DNA from: Schwartzia sp. (in: firmicutes) | GTDB lineage: Bacteria > Bacillota > Negativicutes > Selenomonadales > Selenomonadaceae | Reading direction: 5' to 3' | NCBI GenBank assembly: GCA_017939945.1 | Contig: JAGAZS010000070.1 | Location: forward strand, 1 to 12,421 | Length of the DNA: 12,421 nt | Part shown: positions 5,299 through 12,421 of the stretch, one piece after another | How positions within the stretch are numbered: the first letter of the stretch is position 1 | How the letters are laid out: each line of letters begins with the position of its first letter | The notes under the pieces: model-generated | Seen by the model: the letters and a program-made list of their open reading frames with translations, nothing else | The model's database searches: none | What the model was told of the DNA's origin: nothing | Position numbers and translations under genes: made by a program

Positions 5299-7383
5299 GT
5301 GGACAACAAGGAAAAGAAGATATTGATCGTGGACGATGACGAAACGAGCCGCTCGCTGATTCGCCAGACGCTTTGCGATTACCATCACGTTTATGAGGCG
5401 GCGGACGGCGTCGAGGCGTTGGCTTTTTTGCAGCGCAATCCGGACACGGCGCTTGTCTTCATGGACATCCTGATGCCGCGTATGGACGGACTGGAGCTTT
5501 TGGTTCGTCTGCGCCTTTCGCCGAAATTCCGCGAGCTGCCGATTATCATGCTGTCCGCATCGTCGGAAGACGACGTCAACCAGAAGGCGACGCGGCTCGG
5601 CGCAACCCGTTTCGCTTACAAGCCGTATCGGATGGCTCTGCTTTTGCAGATGGCGGAGGATCTTTTGGTTCTTCCGCGCAAAGAGGCGGACATCGCGCCC
5701 GGCAGCCTTGACGCGTTCATTTTTTCCCGCAGCCAGGCCATCGACAGCGGTATCCTCATCATTGAGGCGCGGGAGGACGGCACGCTCTCGACGCTTTACT
5801 TTTCGCCCACTTACGCGATGCTGTGCGGCTACACTGCGCGGGAATACAACGCGCTGGTGGCGGCGGGGTCCGATCTCCTGACCACGATTCCCGGCGATCA
5901 TTATGACAGCTTCCGCATGTCCGTCGGCATGATCGCCGAGGAAAAAATGCCGATGGCGTTTTATATGCATGTGCAGCGGCAGGATCGGCAGGCATTGACG
6001 CTTTCCTGCCTCGGTGAGCATTATATGGTGGAAGACGATGAACATTCGCTGGTCTGCCTGATTGCCGACACACAGGAGCTGGAGACGGAGCGCGGCAGCG
6101 CGTCGGATCTTCCCGGCGAGCGGCTGGACCGTCTGACGGGCATTTCCAATCGCGACACGTTCTTCCTTTCGGCGCGCCGGCTGCTTGACGAGTATCCGGA
6201 CGATAAGTTCGTGCTCGGCACCTTCGACATCGATCGCTTCAAGGTTATCAATGACGTTTACGGCACGCAGGTCGGCGACAGCATCCTGGTACAGCTCGCC
6301 GCGTCCGTAGCCCGTGAAGTGCTCGGCAAGGGCGTCTGCGGACGGCTCGGCGCCGACGTGTTCGCGTTCTGCATGCGCGAGGAAGACTTCGATCTGGAAG
6401 GGCTGCTGCAGGGGCAGCGGTTCCTGTCCGACAATCTCGGTCTCGCTTACAATTTGGTTATCCATAACGGCATCTATCCCGTCATCGAACGCGAGGCGGA
6501 AATCGCGACCATGTGCGACCGCGCGAATATGGCGCGATCCACGGTCAAGGGCGATTTCAACAAGCGGTACGCATATTACGACGAGCCGATGCGCGAAGCC
6601 ATACTTGCCGAGCAGGAAATCCTGAACGATATGCAAAAGGCTTTGGAAACCGGCGCGTTTGTGCTGTATCTCCAGCCGATTTACAGCCTGAATTTCGAGA
6701 AGCCGGTCAGCGCCGAGGCGCTCGTCCGCTGGAAGCATCCGGAAAAAGGCATCATCGAGCCGGGCAAATTTATTTCGCTGTTCGAGCATAACCGCTTCAT
6801 TACGAATCTCGACCATTATATGTGGGAGCTGGCCTGCCGTTACCTCGCGGACCGACGGGAACGCGGCCTCGCGCCGCTCCCGATCTCGGTCAACGTCTCC
6901 CGTATCAACTTGTTCCAGCCTGACCTCGTCAGCGACTTGATGGCGCTGCTGCAAAAATACGACCTGACGCCGTCGATGCTGCGGCTGGAGATCACCGAGA
7001 CCGCCTATATGGACGACCCGGAGCAGCTGATCACCGCTTCGGAAAAGCTCCGCAAAGCGGGGTTCAAGCTCCATGTGGACGACTTCGGCAGCGGCTATTC
7101 GTCGCTGCACATGCTGAAAGACATTCCGCTGGACGTGCTGAAACTCGACATGCGGTTCCTCGGCGACCTGGAGCCCAGCTCCCGGGCGGCGACGGTCCTG
7201 CTGGGAGTCATCCGCATCGCCCAGAGCCTCGGCATGGTCACGGTGGCGGAAGGCGTCGAGACGAGATTCCAGCTCGAGTTTTTACGCTCGGCGGGCTGCG
7301 ACAACATCCAGGGATTCCTGCTGGCGAAGCCCATGCCCATCGACGAGTTCGAGTTCTTCCTCGATTCCTGCCCGATCCTTTGA
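5299..7383 (+). CDS. Response regulator with degenerate GGDEF and intact EAL domain (c-di-GMP phosphodiesterase)
   Basis: This 694-residue cytoplasmic protein has an N-terminal receiver domain with acidic pocket D12-D14, phospho-acceptor D56 (FMDILMPRMDG), S86 and K108. A PAS-like region follows (about 130-270). The GGDEF domain (about 280-435) has the signature motif changed to GADVF (351-355), so cyclase activity is probably lost. The C-terminal EAL domain keeps EALVRW (E473), SVNVS, EITETAY, the VDDFGSGYSS core, LKLD, AEGVET and QGFLLAKPM, the set needed for metal-dependent hydrolysis of c-di-GMP to pGpG. A phosphorylation-controlled phosphodiesterase is therefore expected, perhaps with the degenerate GGDEF as a GTP- or dimer-sensing module. 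Start GTG 5299 is preferred because the receiver domain begins immediately after it; a GTG at 5221 would add 26 atypical Cys-containing residues. It is divergent from the chemoreceptor and has its own terminator. Confidence 0.92.
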   Translation: MDNKEKKILIVDDDETSRSLIRQTLCDYHHVYEAADGVEALAFLQRNPDTALVFMDILMPRMDGLELLVRLRLSPKFRELPIIMLSASSEDDVNQKATRLGATRFAYKPYRMALLLQMAEDLLVLPRKEADIAPGSLDAFIFSRSQAIDSGILIIEAREDGTLSTLYFSPTYAMLCGYTAREYNALVAAGSDLLTTIPGDHYDSFRMSVGMIAEEKMPMAFYMHVQRQDRQALTLSCLGEHYMVEDDEHSLVCLIADTQELETERGSASDLPGERLDRLTGISNRDTFFLSARRLLDEYPDDKFVLGTFDIDRFKVINDVYGTQVGDSILVQLAASVAREVLGKGVCGRLGADVFAFCMREEDFDLEGLLQGQRFLSDNLGLAYNLVIHNGIYPVIEREAEIATMCDRANMARSTVKGDFNKRYAYYDEPMREAILAEQEILNDMQKALETGAFVLYLQPIYSLNFEKPVSAEALVRWKHPEKGIIEPGKFISLFEHNRFITNLDHYMWELACRYLADRRERGLAPLPISVNVSRINLFQPDLVSDLMALLQKYDLTPSMLRLEITETAYMDDPEQLITASEKLRKAGFKLHVDDFGSGYSSLHMLKDIPLDVLKLDMRFLGDLEPSSRAATVLLGVIRIAQSLGMVTVAEGVETRFQLEFLRSAGCDNIQGFLLAKPMPIDEFEFFLDSCPIL

Positions 7384-7393
7384 AAATAAATTG

Positions 7394-7440
7394 AAGCAGC
7401 CGCAAGGGAAAGAGAAAATCCCTGGCGGCTGCTTTTCTTT
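7394..7440 (+). terminator. Rho-independent terminator after the GGDEF-EAL gene
   Basis: AAGCAGCCGC (7394-7403) pairs with GCGGCTGCTT (7425-7434), extended inside by AGGG/CCCT (7405-7408 with 7420-7423). TTTTCTTT follows. It begins 11 bases after the stop codon. Confidence 0.9.
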
Positions 7441-7451
7441 GATTTCCGCCA

Positions 7452-7516
7452 TTGACAGCCTTGCGGCAAGCGGCGAAAATCCTTTATATTGTGCGCAAAA
7501 CATGATAAAATATACA
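7452..7516 (+). promoter_or_regulatory. Promoter region of the mechanosensitive channel gene
   Basis: A perfect TTGACA (7452-7457) lies 17 bases before GAAAAT (7475-7480). Other possible pairs are TTGCGG (7461) with TATATT (7485) at 18 bases and TTGTGC (7489) with TATACA (7511) at 16. The region is AT-rich and follows a terminator, so a promoter is expected here, but the exact one is ambiguous. Confidence 0.4.
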
Positions 7517-7564
7517 AATTAATGAAGAGCGAATATATGGAAAGAAAATTTGGGAGGGAAAGGA

Positions 7565-8656
7565 TTGGGTGCGTTTGATTTTTTGCCGCGGAATTATTGG
7601 CTTGACAAAGTGCTTTTGCCCCTTGGCGCCTTCGCGATTTGCGCGTTGATTGGCTATTTGGTCGCAAAACGAATGCGGGCGGCTGCCGACAGCGGTCGTT
7701 TTTCGGAAGAGTCGTTTGTCGGCGTGCTGGTCCGTTCCATCGGGAATCTGCCGCTGTTCTGGGGCGGACTCGTCGGGCTGGACTGGGCGGTACATATTAC
7801 GGATGTATCCGACTTTGCGGAATATATTGCTTCCTGTTTCCTGTTCACGGTGGCTGTATGGACGGCGGCGACGTTTTTGCAGCGGACGATATGCAAGGTG
7901 CTCGAACGGCACATGGACTCGAGCGGCAGCCAGCATTCGACGTCGCTGCTTTTGAATCTGGTCAGTGCGATGATTTACCTTTTGGGCGGAATCCTTGTGC
8001 TGGATGCTTACGACGTGTCAATCACGCCGCTCCTGACTGCTCTCGGCGTCGGCGGCATGGCTGTGGCGCTCGGCCTGAAAGAGACCATGGAGAATATTTT
8101 TGCGGGGCTGCATATTCTCCTGACGAAGCAGATCCGTATCGGCGACCACATCCGCCTCGAAGGCGGCGCGGAAGGGCAGATCACCGACATCACATGGCGG
8201 TTCGCGAAAATCCATACCGTCACGAACAACATCATCATCGTGCCGAACAATAAGCTCGCAGCGTCTATCATTACGAATTACGATATGGGCGAAACGACCG
8301 GGGTCAGCGTCGAGGATGTGGCGTTTGCCGTGACGGTGGGCGTCGCCTATGACAGCGACCTCGACAAAGTGGAGCGGATAACGCTGGAGGTCGCGAGGGA
8401 CGTGCTGGCTCGTTTCGACCCTGCGCTCAATACGGCGGACGGCGCGTCGACGGCTCCTTCCGTGCGGTTCCACACCTTCGGAGACTCGTCGATTGATTTC
8501 AACGTCAATCTGCACACCACGTCCTTCCGTAACCAGTATCTGATTCGCCATGAATTTATCAAGGCACTGAAGCAACGGTACGAAGAGGAAAATATCCAGA
8601 TCCCGTTTCCCGTCCGCACGCTTCAAATGGGTCCGGGCAAAAGCTTTCCGCAATGA
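7565..8656 (+). CDS. MscS family mechanosensitive ion channel
   Basis: This 363-residue inner-membrane channel belongs to the small-conductance mechanosensitive family, which opens under membrane tension to release solutes during osmotic down-shock. N-terminal hydrophobic segments (about residues 15-35, 60-80, 85-105 and 128-148) precede the pore-lining TM3 and amphipathic extension ALGVGGMAVALGLKETMENIFAGLHILLTKQIRIGDHI (from about 156). The Gly/Ala packing pattern there is typical. The beta-domain signature follows (GQITDITWRFAKIHTVTNNIIIVPNN), then a cytoplasmic alpha/beta domain. The TTG at 7565 is preferred because GGGAGGG (7552-7558) sits 6 bases upstream; the frame also extends to a TTG at 7550 that overlaps this site. 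The ATG at 7537 is out of frame. No strong terminator follows, so some read-through into the cstA leader is possible. Confidence 0.92.
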   Translation: MGAFDFLPRNYWLDKVLLPLGAFAICALIGYLVAKRMRAAADSGRFSEESFVGVLVRSIGNLPLFWGGLVGLDWAVHITDVSDFAEYIASCFLFTVAVWTAATFLQRTICKVLERHMDSSGSQHSTSLLLNLVSAMIYLLGGILVLDAYDVSITPLLTALGVGGMAVALGLKETMENIFAGLHILLTKQIRIGDHIRLEGGAEGQITDITWRFAKIHTVTNNIIIVPNNKLAASIITNYDMGETTGVSVEDVAFAVTVGVAYDSDLDKVERITLEVARDVLARFDPALNTADGASTAPSVRFHTFGDSSIDFNVNLHTTSFRNQYLIRHEFIKALKQRYEEENIQIPFPVRTLQMGPGKSFPQ

Positions 8657-8691
8657 GGGGAGTCAGCGCATAAAGATTCATAGATTTATCC

Positions 8692-8722
8692 ATAACGACA
8701 GACAAAAAGGACGGGCGTTGAG
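8692..8722 (+). repeat. Imperfect direct repeat, left copy (upstream of cstA)
   Basis: This 31-base sequence matches 10321-10350 at 27 of 31 aligned positions with one single-base gap. The right copy forms the 5' arm of the cstA terminator. In this left copy the complementary 3' arm and T-run are absent, so it looks like half of a terminator. The two copies bracket the cstA gene and its promoter. Confidence 0.7.
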
Positions 8723-8726
8723 AACC

Positions 8727-8764
8727 TCAAAGCGCTTGGCATGGAACATAAACAGTGGTAAAAT
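8727..8764 (+). promoter_or_regulatory. cstA promoter with overlapping cre-like palindrome
   Basis: TTGGCA (8736-8741) and TAAAAT (8759-8764) are separated by 17 bases, a good sigmaA-type promoter. The -35 box overlaps the 8-bp palindrome AAGCGCTT (8730-8737) within TCAAAGCGCTTGGC. It resembles the core of a catabolite-responsive element, but three fixed positions of the full consensus do not match. Binding by a CcpA-like repressor over the -35 box would fit a carbon-starvation gene. The site is seen; the regulation is inferred. The 120-base leader downstream also contains CCGCC/GGCGG and CTCC/GGAG complementarities of unknown meaning. Confidence 0.5.
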
Positions 8765-8883
8765 GTGCAGTATAGATTCGCGTTGACGAGACTTCAGCTT
8801 GAGGGAGGCGAGTTGCAGACGGTTTTCTGGCTCCGCCATGGAGTTCCGGGCGGGGAAAAATAATCTACAGGAAGGCGATTTTT

Positions 8884-10311
8884 ATGACAGCATTTTTGAT
8901 TGCTCTCGCAGCTCTTGTGATCGGGTACGCGGTTTACGGGAAAATCGTGGATACCGTGTTCGGGCCGACGGACAGGCCGACTCCGGCGGTCAGGCTCAAT
9001 GACGGCGTGGATTATATGCCGCTGCCGACATGGAAGGTCTTTATGATCCAGCTCCTCAATATCGCCGGGCTCGGGCCGATATTCGGGGCCTTGGGCGGCG
9101 CACTCTGGGGACCGAGCGTTTATTTCTGGATCGTGCTCGGGACGATTTTCGCGGGCGGCGTCCATGACTATCTTTCGGGCATGATTTCCCTACGAGAGGA
9201 CGGCAAGAGCATTTCCGAAGTGGTCGGCATTTATATGGGGTCGACGATGCTTGCCGTCATGCGCGTGTTTTCCGTCGTGCTGCTGGTGCTGGTCGGCACG
9301 GTGTTCATGACGGGGCCGGCGATGCTCCTCGCGAAGCTTACGGCGATAGATTTCAAGATATGGCTCCTCATCGTGCTCGCGTATTATTTTCTCGCGACGC
9401 TGCTTCCGATTGACACGATCATCGCGCGGTTTTATCCGCTCTTCGGCGTCTGCCTCATCGTCATGGCTCTCGGGATCATGGTGGGAATGTTCACCGGCGT
9501 GGGCGGCCATGTGATGCCGGAGATGGCGCTGGAAAATCTCCACCCGAAAGGGGCGGCGATGCCTATTTGGCCGCTGATGTTTATCACCGTTGCCTGCGGC
9601 GCGATCTCGGGATTTCATTCCACGCAGTCTCCGATCATGGCGCGCTGCCTGAAGGATGAGCGGCTGGGGCGTCCCGTATTTTACGGCGCTATGGTCGCCG
9701 AGGGAATCATCGCGTTGATTTGGGCGGCGGCCGGCATTACCTTCTACGACGGGACGGCGGGCCTTGCGGCAGGGCTTGCGAAGGGCGGCCCCGGCGGAGC
9801 GGTTTATGACATCTGCGTCGGATTCCTCGGAACGGGCGTCGGCGCGACCCTTGCGATGCTGGGCGTCATCGCCTGCCCGATCACTTCCGGCGATACGGCT
9901 TTTCGTTCCGCGCGGCTGACGCTGTCGGACTGGTTCGGGGTACAGCAGAAAGAATGGAACAAACGGCTTGCGTTCGCGATTCCCCTTCTCGCTGTCGGCG
10001 GCGCGCTTTCGCAGATCAATTTCAACATCGTATGGCGTTATTTCTCATGGACAAACCAGACGCTTGCCATGATCGTGCTCTGGACGGGCGCCGTGTATCT
10101 CTATCGAAAGATGGACAACAAAATGGTCTCGCTCGTCGCGGCTATCCCGGCCACATTCATGTCGGTAGTCACTACCACCTATATCCTTCAAGCCGGGGAA
10201 GGGCTGAAGCTCCCCGTAAGCGTGAGCTACCCTGCCGGCGTGGTGTTTGCCGTGATTTTCCTTCTGCTTTATCTGAAATCAACTTTCTGGAGTAAACCGC
10301 AGACCGCTTGA
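8884..10311 (+). CDS. cstA: Carbon starvation protein A family transporter (short form)
   Basis: This 475-residue polytopic inner-membrane protein has about 12 or more hydrophobic segments. Family landmarks are GLGPIFGALGGALWGPSVYFWIVLGTIFAGGVHDYLSGM (residues 60-100), SGFHSTQSPIMARCLKDE in the middle, and CPITSGDTAFRSARLTLSDWFG towards the C-terminus. In Escherichia coli, CstA and the related BtsT take up pyruvate, and CstA has also been linked to peptide uptake. The substrate here is inferred from that family. The E. coli proteins are about 700 residues, so this is the shorter form found in many Bacillota, lacking the long C-terminal extension rather than being truncated, since all core motifs are present. 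Start ATG has AGGAAGG (8869-8875) 8 bases upstream. It is monocistronic with its own promoter and terminator, convergent with the two-component operon. Confidence 0.9.
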   Translation: MTAFLIALAALVIGYAVYGKIVDTVFGPTDRPTPAVRLNDGVDYMPLPTWKVFMIQLLNIAGLGPIFGALGGALWGPSVYFWIVLGTIFAGGVHDYLSGMISLREDGKSISEVVGIYMGSTMLAVMRVFSVVLLVLVGTVFMTGPAMLLAKLTAIDFKIWLLIVLAYYFLATLLPIDTIIARFYPLFGVCLIVMALGIMVGMFTGVGGHVMPEMALENLHPKGAAMPIWPLMFITVACGAISGFHSTQSPIMARCLKDERLGRPVFYGAMVAEGIIALIWAAAGITFYDGTAGLAAGLAKGGPGGAVYDICVGFLGTGVGATLAMLGVIACPITSGDTAFRSARLTLSDWFGVQQKEWNKRLAFAIPLLAVGGALSQINFNIVWRYFSWTNQTLAMIVLWTGAVYLYRKMDNKMVSLVAAIPATFMSVVTTTYILQAGEGLKLPVSVSYPAGVVFAVIFLLLYLKSTFWSKPQTA

Positions 10312-10320
10312 TATCACATC

Positions 10321-10350
10321 ATAACGACAAATAAAAGGACGGGCATTGAG
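10321..10350 (+). repeat. Imperfect direct repeat, right copy (downstream of cstA)
   Basis: This is the partner of 8692-8722 (27 of 31 aligned positions identical). Here the repeat supplies the 5' arm of the cstA terminator stem. It begins 9 bases after the cstA stop codon. Confidence 0.7.
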
Positions 10351-10381
10351 GCGTATGGTTCCTTCAATGTCCGTCCTTTTT
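10333..10381. terminator. Bidirectional terminator between cstA and the histidine kinase gene
   Basis: A stem of about 17 pairs joins 10333-10350 with 10363-10380, with G-T wobbles at 10343/10370 and 10350/10363. It is flanked by an A-run on the left and TTTTT (10377-10381) on the right. It can stop the plus-strand cstA transcript and the minus-strand kinase transcript, which ends at 10399. Confidence 0.9.
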
Positions 10382-10398
10382 GCGTGCGTTTCCGCAGC

Positions 10399-11919
10399 TC
10401 ATGAAACTGCGGCGGGAGATGGGGATGAAAACAAGGGGATCGCCAACCGTATCGTCGTGCCCTTGCCGAGCTCGCTTTCCAGCGTGATCCCGATGTCGTG
10501 GGTTTCGGCAATCCAGCGGGCAATCGAGAGCCCTAATCCGGTGCCGCCCATGCCTTCCTTTTCCCCGATTTTCGTGCGGGAGCTGTCCACGCGGTAGAAT
10601 CGGTCGAATACCTTTTCCTGATGTTCGGGGGCGATGCCTATGCCGGTGTCGCGCACCTCGACGCGAAGCGCGTTTCCGTCGCGCCGCGAGGAAAGCGTGA
10701 TCGTTCCTCCCGCGGGCGTGTACTTGAACGCGTTCTCGATGAAAATGCGGAGCATTTGCCGCATGATCACCGGATCGGCGAAAATCGTCCCTTTTTCGTT
10801 GGCTTCGAGGACCAGCGCGTGGTCGCCTTTGACAAGGTCTGCCTTTTTCGCCACGTCCGCGAGAAGCTGCTGAAAATCAATCGGTTCCTTTTTCAGCACT
10901 TGCCGTTTTTGGTCGGCGCGGGCGAGGAACAGCAGACGCTCGATCAGCGCCTTCATATTTTCCGCTTCGGTACGGATGGCGGAAATGCCTTCGTCCAGCG
11001 TTTCCGCGTCTTCCCGGCCCCAGCGGCTCAACATATCCGAATAACCGAGCATGACCGTGACCGGCGTGCGAAGCTCGTGGGACGCGTCCGAAACGAACTG
11101 CCGCTGCTGCTCGAAGCCCGACTCGAGACGGTCGAGCATGTGGTTGATCGTCTGCACCAACTCCGAAAGCTCGTCCTTCGCGGGCGGCATTTCGACGCGG
11201 CGGCTCAAATCGGAAACCTCGATGGCGCGCGCCGCTTCGGTAATCGCGCGGATCGGCGCCAATGCCCGGCGGCTGACATAGTAGCAGGCGAGAAGGGCGA
11301 TGGCGACGCCGAGGAGATTCGTCAGGATCAACCCGTGCCCCAGCGAGCGCAGGAAGTCGCGCTCCGCCGTAATCATGCGGATGAAGTGAAGCTGGTATTC
11401 CTCCCCGCGCCAGGTCAGCGTCAGCGGCTCATAGTACATATAAAAATTGTCGAAGCGCGAAACCTGCATTTCCTCGTTTGCCCAGAACGGCGGATCGGGA
11501 ATCGTGTGGGACGCGACCTCCTCGATGGTCGGATAGTGCAAAGCGCTGTCGAAAATCTTCCGCCCGTCGGCGGTCACGACGCGAAGCACCACACCGGGCG
11601 TCAGCACGCCCTCGCGGTACAAAAGCCGCAGAAACGGGGGAGGCGGCACCCAGTTGGGATTTTGCCGCAGCACCCATTCCCTCGCCTCCGGAGGCATCGG
11701 TTCCGGCAGTTCCTCGTCCCGCATCGTTTCCGAGTGCGCCATGGAGCGGCGAACCTCGGTGATACAGCGCTGCAGTTCCATTTCCGCCTGATGGTAGACG
11801 GAAAAATAGAGTCCCGCAACGGTCAGAAGGCTTGTCAACAGCAGGATGCTGATCAGGATTGCCGCGTTGACCAGCATCAGCTTCGTCGAGACGCGGAGGC
11901 GATCAATCTTTAATGACAT
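10399..11919 (-). CDS. HAMP-domain sensor histidine kinase
   Basis: This 506-residue membrane-bound sensor kinase is encoded directly after the OmpR-type regulator. TM1 is at about residues 13-37. An extracytoplasmic region (38-190) contains a proline-rich stretch (PEPMPPEAREWV, then NPNWVPPPPF) and may be a PAS/dCache-like sensor. TM2 is at about 195-217, followed by HAMP (to about 270). The kinase core has the H-box FVSDASHELRTPVTVM with phospho-acceptor H281, the N-box IENAFKYTP (N396), G1 DTGIGIAP, F-box VFDRFYRVD and G2 GGTGLGLSIA, so it should be catalytically complete. The ATG at 11919 overlaps the regulator's 3' end by 17 bases, indicating translational coupling. The stimulus cannot be inferred. 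Confidence 0.93.
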   Translation of the reverse strand: MSLKIDRLRVSTKLMLVNAAILISILLLTSLLTVAGLYFSVYHQAEMELQRCITEVRRSMAHSETMRDEELPEPMPPEAREWVLRQNPNWVPPPPFLRLLYREGVLTPGVVLRVVTADGRKIFDSALHYPTIEEVASHTIPDPPFWANEEMQVSRFDNFYMYYEPLTLTWRGEEYQLHFIRMITAERDFLRSLGHGLILTNLLGVAIALLACYYVSRRALAPIRAITEAARAIEVSDLSRRVEMPPAKDELSELVQTINHMLDRLESGFEQQRQFVSDASHELRTPVTVMLGYSDMLSRWGREDAETLDEGISAIRTEAENMKALIERLLFLARADQKRQVLKKEPIDFQQLLADVAKKADLVKGDHALVLEANEKGTIFADPVIMRQMLRIFIENAFKYTPAGGTITLSSRRDGNALRVEVRDTGIGIAPEHQEKVFDRFYRVDSSRTKIGEKEGMGGTGLGLSIARWIAETHDIGITLESELGKGTTIRLAIPLFSSPSPAAVS

Positions 11920-12421
11920 AGCCTACGCCCCGCATGGTGTGGATATATTTCTCGCCGAAGCGCTCGTCGATTTTCGCGCGCAGGTAGCGGATATAGACGT
12001 CCACCACATTCGTGTCGCCGATATAGTCGTACCCCCAGACCGTCGAAAGGATCTGGTCGCGGGACAGCACCGTGCGCTTGTTCCGCAAAAGATATTCGAG
12101 AAGCTGGTATTCCTTTTTCGTCAGTTCCACCGGCTCGCCCTTGACTTTGACCTCGTACCGCTCCGGATACATCACGAGGTCCCGCGTTACGAGGATTTCT
12201 CCGTCCGCGGCGGGCTCCGCCGGTTTGTGGGCGCGCAGCACCGCGCGGATTCGGGCCAGCAGCTCCTCGATGGCAAAGGGTTTCGTCATATAATCGTTGG
12301 CGCCGATGTCGAGGCCCTGCACCTTGTCCCCGAGATCGTCCTACGCCGTCAGCATGATGATCGGAATGTCCGACAGCTTGCGTACGTTCTGGCAAATTGT
12401 CAGCCCGTCCATCTCCGGCAG
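11903..12421 (-). pseudogene. OmpR/PhoB-family response regulator, cut by the window edge and interrupted by an in-frame TAG
   Basis: Reading leftward from the window edge, the frame gives LPEMDG (the end of the phospho-acceptor strand-loop), KLSDIPIIMLTA, then TAG at 12343-12341. It continues without a frame change as DDLGDKVQGLDIGANDYMTKPF and a full winged-helix DNA-binding domain ending RGVGYVIKD at 11903. The family normally has Lys, Arg or Glu after LTA, so a single A-to-T change (AAG to TAG) explains the stop. The phospho-acceptor Asp itself is just outside the window. Internal initiation, for example at GTG 12322-12320, would yield only the last receiver strand and helix plus the DNA-binding domain, with no phosphorylation site. 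Alternatives are a sequencing error or amber suppression. The intact downstream kinase argues for a recent event or an error. Confidence 0.65.

Noticed and set aside
5233..7110. A 625-codon minus-strand frame opposite the GGDEF-EAL gene
   Set aside because: The plus strand carries complete receiver and EAL motifs; the antisense product is His/Arg-rich with no recognisable domain, as expected from codon bias.
8799..9002. A 67-codon frame overlapping the cstA start
   Set aside because: No ribosome binding site, and it overlaps the strongly supported transporter frame.
10621..11913. A 430-codon plus-strand frame opposite the histidine kinase gene
   Set aside because: The kinase boxes are all present on the minus strand; this frame is a composition artefact lacking a start signal.
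10399..12421. The neighbouring two-component system as a direct regulator of cstA
   Set aside because: The genes are convergent and separated by a bidirectional terminator; pyruvate-sensing systems linked to CstA-type transporters in other bacteria are of the LytS/LytTR type, not OmpR type, so adjacency alone is not evidence.

Overview
The window is GC-rich DNA with densely packed genes, strong AGGAGG-type ribosome binding sites and many factor-independent terminators. It carries an RsbV/RsbW-like STAS-kinase pair, a 4HB-type chemoreceptor and a REC-GGDEF-EAL protein. Together these suggest a motile member of the Bacillota, most likely a Negativicutes/Selenomonas-like bacterium. That placement is an inference from style and gene families, not from a marker gene. 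No rRNA, tRNA, CRISPR array, IS element or phage gene was seen.

Layout, left to right. (1) A GNAT acetyltransferase gene sits behind a 5' leader with a consensus -10 box, a possible 12-residue leader peptide and mutually exclusive hairpins (1-816). (2) A two-gene STAS/HATPase partner-switching operon has its own sigmaA-type promoter and terminators on both sides (930-1839). (3) A 417-base stretch without an intact gene (1778-2194) holds what looks like the 3' end of a lost minus-strand gene, a conserved-looking spaced motif, and a strongly folded element of about 90 nt. (4) A small unknown membrane protein is followed by a nitroreductase (2195-3245). (5) A methyl-accepting chemotaxis protein (minus) is divergent from a response-regulator c-di-GMP protein with a degenerate GGDEF and an intact EAL domain (plus); a palindrome-rich control region lies between them (3326-7383). 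(6) A MscS-type mechanosensitive channel (7565-8656). (7) A short-form CstA carbon-starvation/pyruvate-type transporter is preceded by a good promoter with a cre-like palindrome and flanked by a 30-nt imperfect direct repeat (8692-10381). (8) An OmpR/PhoB-type response regulator and HAMP histidine kinase operon lies on the minus strand, convergent with cstA (10399-12421). The regulator reading frame is interrupted by an in-frame TAG where the family usually has a codon such as AAG.

Functionally this is a signalling and environmental-response neighbourhood: chemotaxis, c-di-GMP degradation, partner switching, osmotic protection, starvation transport and a two-component system. Most transcription units are separately terminated, so the genes probably act as neighbours rather than as one pathway. 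The observations most worth checking are the amber codon in the response regulator, the exactly spaced GGAAGGA/CGAATWTCTTA motif found twice (perhaps three times), the folded element at 2034-2123, and the leader of the GNAT gene.
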